Source of the DNA: Sphagnum magellanicum
Taxonomy: Eukaryota; Streptophyta; Sphagnopsida; Sphagnales; Sphagnaceae
Assembly (NCBI GenBank): GCA_021904315.1
Contig: CM038912.1
Coordinates: 10,131,061-10,195,060, forward strand
Reading direction: 5' to 3'
DNA length: 64,000 bases
The notes under the pieces were generated by a model, which did not search any database, had not been told where the DNA came from, and was given only the letters and a program-made list of their open reading frames with translations. Shown here piece after piece: positions 45,531-57,600 of this stretch. The number at the start of each line of letters is the position of its first letter. Within the stretch, counting starts at the first letter, position 1. A program made the position numbers and the translations under genes.

Positions 45531-48500
45531 TCTATTGTGAGAAGGTAATTTGATGGGTATAGAATGTCTTTCATGGGAAGAATGATGAGATTTTTTATAA
45601 GATAGGTAAGTCAATATAAGGGAAGGGTAGTTTTGTAAATTCAAAAACCTCTTTAAATAAATAAATAAATATAACATACCTTAGAATTTTTTAGTTGTGC
45701 TCTTGAGTCTTTTATTAAAAAAGAAATGTTATTTTTATGTTAAATATATATTGTTTTCCATTGCTTTTATATTGTTAGCCTAGTATGGTAATACACATTC
45801 TCTTTGATTAGGAGTACACACTTTTGAATTCTTCACATTGGTGGTATGAAACATAACTAAACTTTTTCTTTTTTAAAATGTGTGTATAGTTAGTATATAT
45901 GCATCTTGAGAGCTAACATGACAATTGTCCTCGTTTCACTTGTTTCCTTGTATTGAAAGACATTATGTTCAATTTGCTTGTAAGTTGTGTATTTTGCATG
46001 TTAATTTTGTTGTACCTATGGTATACTTTTTGGTATACAATGTGCTATGTGTTTAGTGATGTGCTTTAACATGAAAATATGGGTGTAAGTGATTCATATT
46101 GCCTATATGGTTGATGATTGCAAGGGGGCATGTCATTGGAATAAGGTTTTTATTTGGAGGACAATTTTTTTCAATGGTGCAGGGGTTCATTTCATGAAAG
46201 GATGAGGTGGGCATGTTTTTGCAAGAGGTTCTAGATTTTCCCAAATTGGATTTGGAGATCTTTAAGGTCCACAACACTGAAGGGCTTTCATTGGACAAGG
46301 TTGTTATGGGGGGGATCATGCGAAGTATCATGCATTTAAAAAATTTTACACCACTTTGGTAAATGATCCCCCTCCTATATCTTTTGGAGTGTTTCAAAAC
46401 ATTCAACACATGCTTTAATATCAAATGTCAATTCCCAATTAATTAACAACATGACATGGCTTTGAATAAATTTTTGAAATGGTTTTTTCAGATTTTGTTG
46501 TAGAAGATGTTTACAACGCATAGAAATGTGAATGAGTCTATTCTTGATGTGGAGTATCTTCTACATGGTGGTTTTCATAAAGGGGTGAAAATGCGGCCCC
46601 TAAACATTACCTTCTTTAGGGAGGTAAGGCCAAGGAAACAAGGTCAACTCCGTCTTATTCCCAAAAAGAATTACTCTCACTTACTAACTTTATTACAACT
46701 ACTCAAATAATCATAAAAAGTTCATACAAAAAGAAAAAAGGAGGCAAGGTCTGTCATCTGGGTGAAGCATGTTAAGTTGTAATTTTGGATGTACTTGCAA
46801 TATTAAAAGTCCCTTGCAACAATGTGATTTTGCTTTCAAATTAAATGACTAAGATGCTAAAACACATCCATGTTGAATTTAACTTCATTTAGTACCATGT
46901 TGACTTGGATTTGCAATGAAATTTACATTGATTTACCTAAATGAATGCATAATTTGGAGCTCCAAACCAAATTCATTTTGAAAATTTCAAGTTATTAATT
47001 TGTTCATTATACTTATGCATCAATTTTCAATGAATCTAAATACATCTTTTTTTACATGATTTTTTGGGATCATGACTTAAGGCATGTCAAAATTTGGGTT
47101 AATTTGGTGTAAGTGTCAAGATACATGAATTTTTTAAAACAATTAGTTTATCATGCTTATGAATTGAAAGTGTCATTTCAACCAGGATTTGAAGTTTTTA
47201 AAAATTCAACAACATGATTCCTTCAAACATAATTATAAGAACATTTCATCTTCAAACTTTTATTGAAAATATTGATTTTTGATGGACTCCTTTCAATGGA
47301 CATTTTTCTTTAATACTTGTTTTTTGTCAAATTATCCCAAATTGATATGATGTTTCATAAGCATGTTTTTTAGTTTTTTTCATACATTAAGATGTTTTGG
47401 TTAGTCGAAAATATTAATTTTTAACAAATATTAAATTTTTATAGTACTAACTCCATATGATGTGGTACGTTATATTTTGGGACATTCGTTGATAAAAAAA
47501 AGTACAATCAAAGTATAATGTGATTGTATCCAAATTCAAAATGTTTTCAAAAATAGAAAGATATGTTCATAACCATTATGATTTAATCATTTAATTTGCA
47601 TTATATCCTCATATCATTGTGGTGTTGAGTACTTTGTTAATGATAATATGGAAAACTGCCATTTGGGACAATATTTTGCCTCCCCCAATCATGCTTTTGG
47701 GTGTATGCACTTTAAAGTGACTCATTTTTGGCAGATGCTCCACTCCCTAAAAGTCCATATGGTAGTGTTAAAATGGCAATCTATTTTGATATCATTAATT
47801 TAGTGGGCAATTACATGGTGGTTAATGAACTAAAAAGCCCATATGAAAATAATTCATTCTAAAAAATTCTTTAATGTACATGTTGAAAAAATAAAAATTG
47901 AAATCCACCCAAAAATGATTATGATATGAACTTATGAAAATATGGCTCATTTTAGGCCATTCAAAAGTCCATTATGTTTTTTTGGTTAATTTTTTACTAG
48001 CAATTATTTTGCACATATGTTCTTTTTGTTTTAACATATCATATATTGAGTCCCTATAATATATCCCAAATAAAATTCATACAAAAAAATGCATGTATAT
48101 AACGGCACAAACATCAAATCATTCCATATTTTTCAACTTCAAAAGTCCATTACTATATATTTGGTGTAAATATGTTGCAATTTTTTTATAGATGTCCTTG
48201 TCCAAGTTGACAATCTAAATCTAGTCAAAAATTTGGAAAATTATTGTTTTTATGTCATGTTAATAGCATGGAAATGCATGCCACTCAAGTAAAAATAGGA
48301 TTGCGATGCAAAAAATGAGCCACCTTACCTTGGAACCACCCTTTCACCCATTTAGGGATAGACTCGCCCTCTTGTTTATAAACTACTTTAGTGGTGTAAG
48401 AAGAAGTATAAACAACAAACAAATTGAATATGAAGGATTGGGCAATCATTACCTTTTAGGTTTCTATAGTACGTCTAGTGCATTAGAATGGGGTCTAATG

Positions 48501-51500
48501 GGTTTATAGGCTTTCCATAGCTACTGTCCAAGCTTTAGAGTGCTTGTACTAGGCCCCTAAAAGCACTACCTACCATCTGTAGTCTTCCGGAAAGACTTTT
48601 CATCACTACCTACCGTTAATAGCCATTGCAAATTCTCTTGAATGCGACTTACCATCTACAATAGTCCCATGTACCTTACAGATTTCAACTTCTAATTAGT
48701 CTATCTTCCTATTACCATATATGGGCTGTTACCTTCATGTGGCATTGATTGATTTCCTACTTTGAAAACTAAAGCCTTGCACACATCCTTATCACTTTTT
48801 GTATAAGAAACACAGAATTACTACACAAAATGTAACAACACAGAATGCAAGCTTAAACTATATTACTTACCTTCATTTTCTAATAGTATAAACTCAATAA
48901 TGTTCTTCAACCTTTTTCCATGGAAAAGTAACACACAAGTACATTATCATGCCAAATTACTCTTTCCACTCTAACGTTTCACAACAACACTTCTCCAAGA
49001 AAGAGCTTTCAACTTCAACTCCCAAACTACAACACATTGAATGCCCCCAGAATCCCTTCCAAATCTTCCTCTAATCATCCTTCTTTAAAAGGCTACACAA
49101 GGCCCACATTGACCCCATGAAAATAGGATCCTTATCCTAATCCTTTCTAGAAATCTCCTTAGTGGTTGGGTTGATTACGCCCAACCACTCAATAACATGA
49201 ACTACATAATCTCATTAACTTCATCCTTTTGGTAAAGGACAATAAGTCTACCACTAGTAACCAACTAGTTATTAGGATGCCTATGGCACTAACTAGCCTA
49301 GGGATTTTTTACCCCTTAACAATTTTGGTGTATTAGGTTTGATGGTTTTAGCACGTGTGCAAGCTTCACTTTATAATTTGCTAGTTGATTCTTGACATGC
49401 ACCTTATATTAATGTTGACAAGATCAGTTGAGTGATGCATTGCTAAACCATATCTTTTGACACTTGTAGTTAGAGAGGATCATTAGATCATACATCATAT
49501 CTCAACAATCAAAGGTTAAAGTGAGAGAAATTGGATAGAAAGTGAGGTTGGGATGGTAATAGTTGTCCAAGTGTGAGGGTGACTTCTAGGGGTTCTTCCA
49601 AGAGGTGCAATGTTTGGATGTGCCTTTTTTTGCATTTGTTAAGCCATAAAGGGGACTTTATGGCTGGTGATGATGATTGCTTATCATTTAAATCACATCA
49701 TGTTTTAGATCCTATCATTTAACAACATATGAAGTTTTTCATACTTCACCTCCTTGTGTTCATCATTATCATGACCTTTGGAGAATGTAATAGGGGAGTT
49801 TTTGAATGAAGGGGATTGATCCTCACCCTCATATGAAGGGCATGTTTGTTGTGCAACTAGCAATTTATGTGAGTAGTTCATTGTAACATGCTTTTGAGCA
49901 TTTGTTGCATAACCATCCTCAAAAGTGCCTTGGTGACAATGTGTGCATACTAGTTTTTGTATTCTTATTCCTATCATTCATGGTGATATAACTCCAAGCT
50001 AAGACATACCTTTGTTTATCTAATGGTTTCAAGAGGTTGATTAGGAGTGGCAAACATTTTGCGAGCACAATCTTTATTTTGAATCATCCCAAGACTTTCA
50101 TGACTATGACATAGTCATTGGTTGTGATTGCATCCTAGGTTAGAGAATCATGGACATGGGGGTTGAAGGACTCGTGTGTTGCAACTTTGCCCTATTGGCC
50201 TATATTACATAGAGATCACACAAGTGTCTTTAAATATGGTTCACTCATGGTTAACTTCCTACAACAAGGTGTTATTGAAAGAGATTTGGATGGACTAATG
50301 GTACTTCACAATTTGTCAAGGTTGTAAACAATGATGTGACATGCCCATTTTTGTTGGTCATTGCATCAATATCATGATGGATGTGTAAGTTTGTTTAGTT
50401 AATGATAATGTTGACCTTATGTTCTCACATTTAAAAAAAATTCATAGTTTTTTCCATTTTGTACATAAGTTCTTTTCATTTATTATTAGTTTTGAGACTA
50501 AATTTTGGTTGCTTATGACAATAGGAAATCAATCCTAAAAGAAAATTATTTAAAAATATGAAAAATCTCTTGATCACAAAGATGTGCCAATTAAATTTTG
50601 ATCACCATTTTAGCAATCAAATTTTTTTCCAAGACAAAATTTTGAATTTTTCACAACTAAAATTTGGTCGCCCATGGATTATTTGGATGGCACCAACATG
50701 TCTCTAGGGATGGGGAACAAGTCCACCTATATACAATTTTGTGGTAATCAATATTCAATTTGAGAAAAAAAACATTGTGAAAATGGTGGTCGAATTGCAA
50801 TCCCCACATCTCAACAATCAAGATCTTTTAAAAAAATAAAAATCATTTTATTTTTATTTTTCCAGACTGAGTCTAACCCCCCTGCCCCAATTTTTTAAAA
50901 AAAAACATTATATATATATATATAGTTCATTGAAATGTGGTCTTTTTTCTTTTCTTTTCCTTTTAGGTTTGAAATTCGATTACCACAAAAAATTGCGAGT
51001 AGAATGGACTTGGTCACAACCCCTATGGACAAAGGACCCATGTCCAAGTTGTGGCCAAAATTTTTGGTTGCAACTTTGAAGGTGGTTTTTATTTATTTTT
51101 CAAAAACTACTTTTCAAGTTGCAACCAAATTTTTGTCACAACCTAGATAGGGGTGCTCTAGGCCCAAGTCCATAGAGCACCCCTATTATTTTTATTATCA
51201 TTATTTCAATATCAATTTCACCTAAATACCATGACCAAGGTGGACCTAGTCATGGTCCTTGTCTACACCCTATGGGCTAGTCCTACCCAAGTCCATAGCA
51301 ATGCATGTGGCAATCAAATTTTAGGTGTGAAAAATGTAAAATATAAAACTTGGAAAAAGAATTCTTGGCCATCGAGATGCTGACCAAAATTTAGTTGTCA
51401 CTTCTTGATGGTCACGATTTTTTTGAGGATTTGATTTCGGTTGTGGTAGGGACTACCACTTAGGTTCATCCTTATTCACCATGTTTGATTTTTAAAAACA

Positions 51501-51830
51501 ATTAGAACATCAAGATTTTGACTAAAATTCAATCATCAACATCACACCTTGACAATCACAATTTTTTTTGGCTAGTGAATTTTGATCTCCATATGGATCC
51601 AAGTCCAACCAATTATCTATGTCCCAAAAAGTTTATGTTGATTAAATTTTGGTTGGCATTGGGATAAATAATTTTATCAAATTTTTAAAAATTGTTTTGA
51701 CCTAAGCTGACCCGAGGTTGATCCTCAATCAACACGATGCGAAGCTACGTTGACATGAAAACTGATCTGTGAATTGACAAGGCCGATACTGATCTAATCC
51801 TGGAATTCTGTTGTAAAAAAAAAAGTAATC
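45530..51830. other. AT-rich desert with one coding-like patch
   Basis: Mostly featureless. At 46150-46710 the plus strand keeps broken open frames (for example DEVGMFLQEVLDFPKLDLEI and a frame at 46507-46710) that may be a very old mobile-element gene, but no domain was recognised. Between 50580 and 51670 words like CAAAATTTTGATTGTC and TTTTGGTTGCAACT recur loosely, another old repeat. Confidence 0.4.
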
Positions 51831-54640
51831 TTTTGTAGTGTCCCTTATGGGGGAGTTGTTGGCTTTAGGCAGTGCAGTACACACTGAGATCCTTAACGTC
51901 TCCCTTCCAGCTCAATTTCCAAGAGGAGTAAGAAATCCTTTGTGCCGGAGGTTCTTTCTGGAAGACGTTCCTTGATTGAATCTTCTCTCTGGAAACCCTA
52001 AGGAATTCTGGGTGCAGCACCTAAAGCCGATAGTTGCCACTCTGTTTGGTCATTGCAAATTCACTATCATATGTAAACTTATGCCGTCCTCAGGACTGAA
52101 GGAAGGTTTTCTGTGCAGGAACAAATCAGGTTCACCAAGGAGCATTTCAGCATACTGTGGAAGAGCATTTTAGCTGTAGAACAAACATGTGTCATAGCTC
52201 TTGGCTGCTGCCAACGAGGAGAGTCTCGGAATCTTCAAGACTTTCTCATTCAACCAAATCTCCCTCAACAGGAAACAGATCTTGGTCGTTCGAACATGCC
52301 TGGACGTCTCCACAAGACTCAACTTTGAAACTTTTCCTATACCTATCCAAATATCTTGCCACTTGCTGTGATGTTTGTGCTCGATTAGACCACCTGTAAA
52401 TGCTATCAATTTCACCATTTGTTGAGCTATTTCATCACTGTCTCAAAATTATGTTTCAAATTCATGTGGGCATTATTGTTCGTTGTTACTTGTTACTTCT
52501 CATTCAGCTGGGTAGCCCTTACACATAATCTTGCTGAATAGTGAATTGCCTCTGGCTGCTGTTTGAACCCAGTTCTGGAGGTTACCATTCTCACAGGTTT
52601 CCATTCATGAGAGTCTTCAGAAGAAGAGTATGATATGTTCAGGTTTAAGTTGGTGGCCAACTTATAAGAATTCCGTGTTTTATTGGAAGAAAACATCATT
52701 TCTCAAGACGCTAAATTCTATATTTTCATGTTGAAAGGGCCAAAAAACTGTGAGTGTGATGACATTCTCATTTCCAATGGGTTCCAGAAATGCAACAGGA
52801 GCTCAATATGCAGATGTTTATATGTTGGTGCCCAAATTTTAGGCAGATTATTTAAATACTTATCTATACCCACCATCAGGAGCTGATGCAGTCTGTGGCA
52901 GCTGGTTGCTGTTATCCTTGATGAAGGTGATCTAACACTTCGTGAGCAATACTCAAAGTTTTGACGTTATGACTACACTCATGATTGTGTACCTTCAACG
53001 TGTTCTTGAGGAGTTTTCTCTGCAATCTCATAGATATGGGGTTCTTTTTCTATTTAGGTGCAAATTCTGATGCTGAATTGCTGAGCACAGTCCTCACTGT
53101 CCTGCTCAATAATGAGTAATTCTCCTTCGCATTCCCCTTGATTTGTTTTTGAAAGATTGGATGGGCTTGTAGCTGTGCAGGTTGTCAGCAGGAATCATAT
53201 CAGGAAGATGAAGCTGCATCTAGACGTAATACCACTCTGGAACTACGAGGTGTAGGTACAAATAGAGTTAAAAGGTACTGGTACTTCAGTAAGGGAAAGA
53301 AAATGTGTCAGAAAGCATGGTTGATCTGGAGACCTGTGAAGAAAATATTGAATGCAAACATGGATTGAAATCCAAGAAGACATGTCAGCAAAAGATCATT
53401 TGTCAAACTCCAACAAACGAACTTGCTGCAGCGGTAGTGAACATGTTACCAGAGCTGCAAACTCAGTGCCACTTTGTCTGACAAAGTAAGTTTACCCACT
53501 ACAAGGACTCATCAATGGATGGTGTTGAAGGCTCATTAACTGAGAACCCACTCCTCTCTTTCTCCTTGTGGCAGTACCAAGGGTACTATCATCTCTGGTC
53601 CCATTACTAAGGAAGGTTGATTCCTCTTCAGTGGGGTTCTCTCACAAACCAAATAATAGTGAATCTACAGTGAATCTATGGGCAAGTCAGAGTATTCTTG
53701 TGTAAACAGTTTCATGTAGAAACCTCACAGAAGACCACCTAGTGATCATATCTTCCATTAGGATTAGAGAACAGTTAATTGCCAGAAGTGAAATCCGACC
53801 AATCTGAAATGGATGCCAATTTGTGCTTTGACCAGCAAGGCACACTTGTCCATCCCCATTGTCTCTTTAATATACTGACACAATTTGACACACCCAAAAC
53901 ATGAGAACTGAACAAATGCATGAAATAGTATGAGAATCTAAGAACACAATTGGATCCAGGACCTGACAATCCTGCTCATTATTTCTATTTGTGCTTTCTG
54001 TTATGGTGGCAAGTCTAAACCTAATCCATTCATGTCCTCTGCAAATGCTAGTCAGGATAGAGTATCCTGATCATCTTGTCACAACAGTCTTCTCATTGAG
54101 ATGTAGTGGAGAAATTAGATTTCCTGTGGAGCTTTGCCCACAGGTCTTTGCATTGGTGATAGTTTATCATGCAGTCTACAGAATGTTACACTTGCTGAGC
54201 TCCTTTTCTAGTAGATGAAGGCTCATGCCAACAATTATATGGTGCAGTGCTGTGGAGTTGTCCACAATAGACTGCTTGATGGTGACCTTCTTGAGAATAG
54301 GAAGGCAATCTTCAGAGCTTCAGTGAGTATTTGGAAACAATGTTTGGTTCAGATGAGGTTTTTGTCCTGACAAGGATTGATAGTCAGAGGTCTTTTGTCG
54401 GTGTGAATACTCTGAAATCGCAAAGCTCCTTCCCAGCAGCATCTGCAAATGTAATCCTTCTTCGGCCCTGCAGCAACAATCCCTTGTAACCAGTGTAAGA
54501 ATGCTGCAAAGGACTGTGCGTGGAGGTTCGTAGTCATTTGCAGAAGGTGTACAATTCAAAGAGCACCTATTAAAAAACATGGCTGCTGCTCCAAATCTAT
54601 TTGAAATCAAAACTGCCAACAATATTTGGGAACTCAAAGA
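51830..54640. other. Decayed gene-like DNA, unassigned
   Basis: Composition matches introns and exons of the neighbouring gene more than the desert. Exon-like plus-strand patches occur at 52080-52330 (TEGRFSVQEQIRFTKEHFSI), 52900-52975 (VILDEGDLTLREQYSKF) and 53230-53340 (RGVGTNRVKRYWYFSKGK). None gave a confident family, and stops separate them. The part nearest 54640 should include the 3' UTR of the minus-strand gene. Confidence 0.3.
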
Positions 54641-54672
54641 TGAGCGGAAGGAACTGAATGAAAAGAAATAAG

Positions 54673-57600
54673 TCATACAAGGATGTGGCAAACACGTCTG
54701 GAGTCACGAGCCATTTTTGCAAGATCTTTCTTTGCAGACCCCGCTGCTTCTGATGCACCATCAAGACCCCCCTGAACCTGCATAGTGGTAATGAGCAAGA
54801 TGAGAACCATAGAAATTCACCTAAGTTCACACCATTTGTCATATATCCTTGCTCAAAAGGAAGGGGAACATACTAAAGGCTGTTCAAGTTCCACATTGAA
54901 CACTGTTTTACTGGTTCCAAGCAAGGCACATATCATGAGTGTATGTACCTTCAGGGACAATGGAGAAGCCACAGATGAAGAATCTGTTTGATGATTAGTG
55001 AGGACTTCTTCGAATATAGTGCACATGTTTCCCAATTGTCCTATCAAGCGCTTGGCAATGCGGCCTATGAACTTCATTTGAGAGTCAATGAATACTGAAG
55101 CAGTATCTGTATGCTTGTAAAGTTGCAGACACCGAGGGCACTTGCAACGGCCCTGACAAGACTTGAGTATGCCCTTGGGTCTGCCTGGGGCTGGAGAAGT
55201 CTTAGTAGTGTCCGGGCTACCTGACCTGGGTGCCTCATTGTCAGTTTGCTGGAGGCATGGAATGGGAGACACATCATTACACTGCAATAGGGCCTGCTGC
55301 AAGCCCAACTTCCGAGGAAGAGCAGGTTGCTTGTTGTGATCTGGGGAGCCAAAGGCTGAACAAGAAGAGTTGGCAGCATTGTGCAATTCTTCTAAGACTG
55401 GTTCACTTCCTGGAGAGCTGTTATGAGCAGCTTGCCCAGGTGTGCCCAGAGACTTTGCAGTTGGAATAGGTGATCCAGACTGTGGCTCATGCTGGACTTT
55501 CCTGTCACTCCTTCCTTGGATTTCTTCATTTGACTCGCAAAAGAAGTTTCCATTGGGATAATCATCTCTGTCAGCCTGTGTTCCCATCCATCTAAAAACA
55601 ACTTTGTTGCTTTGCTTTCTTTCATGGGCATCTCCACCCTGATGTTCTGCATTCATAAATTGTTTGTGCAATAGTCTCAACAAGCAGCTACAAAGAGTCA
55701 ATTGACCCAGTTAAAATGGCAGCTTATATAGCAAGGAAAAATGCCAAACACCGGAAGAATGATACAATAAAGGAGGAGCAAAACATTCACGAGAAACATA
55801 CGCTTCATTCGCTTGACTCGGATAGTAGGCATCCTTTCTTCCTCAAGGGATGCTCGAATGAGTTGGAACTGCGACTGGGGTGATATGGCCTGCAGCAAAA
55901 TGAATGGTCCTTTAGCATGGGGCTTATACAGCTCAAGTAAACCACTACACTGCAGAGATCTGCCAGGTACTGATTACCACCCATCACTCCAAAGGTGCAG
56001 TCTGTAATAATTGCTTTCTAATGACAAAATCCTAAGGATTATGAAATCCCCATCATAAATTCATGTATCATGAATTGTTTACACAACAGAAGGTGGTTCA
56101 TTAGTGACCACATGAGCTGCACTTCAGAAATGGCACATGTGTGTTCTGCCTTGAGAGCTCCAAAGTGATAGGAATAACTGCAGGCGGGGTTGGATGCTTA
56201 CCTTGCGTTTGTGGGGCATCCTTGAAGGCCCTGCAAACAAGCAGTCAGTGTCCCCTCCTGCTTCCTCCTCAAGTTCAGAGTGTTGAATGGAAGGCAGCTC
56301 ATTTGTTAGCATATCTTCCTCCTCTGCACTGAACATTTTGGAGGTCTTTGCTGCTGGATCACCATTGTTGATCTTGCTGCTGCAATCAGACATTTCTGGC
56401 TCAAAGGTCTTACCTGTCTCCACATTGTCAACACCTGCTCTGTGTGCACTACATCCAGTAAATTTGCAAGGGACCGAAGGTTTGAGTGAATCTAAGGCGC
56501 AAAATGAACCTGCTGACATATTTTCACAATAAGCAGTGCAGTCTGATTCCTCAATGGTGCTAAGAAGGGCACAGTTTTCTTCAGAATGTTTATACATGTC
56601 AACTAGCGCAGAAGCACTGGTCTCCATGGTCTGTAAAGGGGATGCAGTATCCACAGTACTTGTGATTAACTCTTGAAAGCTGCCTGTTTCCAAAGGTGTA
56701 TCCATTTCTTTGGGGTCATGGCATGCAATGTGCTTTGCAGCACCATCACTGGAAACATCTTCATTCCGTGTCACTGTGCAGGCAAACTCTGGCTCTGTGA
56801 TCATACTCTCAGTGTCTCCTTCCTGAGAAGCAATTTCCTCAATGTTGCCTGACAGATTATTATGGAGGCCAGAATTCACTTGCTCCATCTGTGAGACTTC
56901 ATTCTCTTTCTTGGAATCAGAATCGAGAGACCAAAAGCTTGTTACTGATGGTAATTTTGACTCCCCCACCCATGTTTCTTGGCATTTCTGTTTGTCAGTG
57001 TCATGTTCATTATGCTCATGCCCACTCTCAGGAACAATTTGGGAATTCACAGTCATGGTAGAGACATCCTCCTTCGTGGACATATCTCCCATATTGCTGC
57101 TTGGCATTCTTTCCACAAGAAAAGTGTTTTGAGTTTCCCTATCTGCATCAGGTTTCAGACAGCAAACAGTTAACTTCAGGTTCCTACAATGCAAGGAAGT
57201 TCATTTGCACATTGGAAGCTGAGTGATCAGAACAATCAGAAACTAACATAGATTCTGCTGGAGATACAACTCATTATAGTGAGTGGAAAAGCATTTACCC
57301 AGTACAGATTTCTGGGCTGCAATATTTTCATCAGTTTCTGATACCACTGCATGTTGAGATATGATTGAACTTGGCTCCTGCTTTTGCGACACTTCATCAC
57401 AGCTCAATTCTGCATTGCAACTTGCAGGTGAAGTAGACCCATGTGTAAGCTGTTGCCCTGGCAATTCTGCAGCAACCACACGCTCATTTGGTTTACTTCG
57501 GTCTCCAAGTTGCCCTGGTGATCCTGGCACTCCCACAGTTGGTCCATCGTTGTTGTGAATCACCTCTTCAGCACTTTTGTCCATAGCAATGATTGTTGAA

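Noticed and set aside
53230-53340. A WHIM/DDT chromatin-remodelling gene
   Set aside because: Only a handful of residues (NRVKRYWYF) resemble the motif, with no supporting exons around it.
57190-57299. A frameshift or pseudogene call for the HAPLESS 8-like gene at the exon 2/3 border
   Set aside because: The first acceptor I tried (TGTAG at about 57186) gave a stop, but the acceptor TGATGCAG at 57143 restores the phase, and every later junction then agrees.
55230-57558. Plus-strand ORFs opposite the HAPLESS 8-like exons
   Set aside because: Shadow frames of a long minus-strand coding sequence; they lack splice or domain support.
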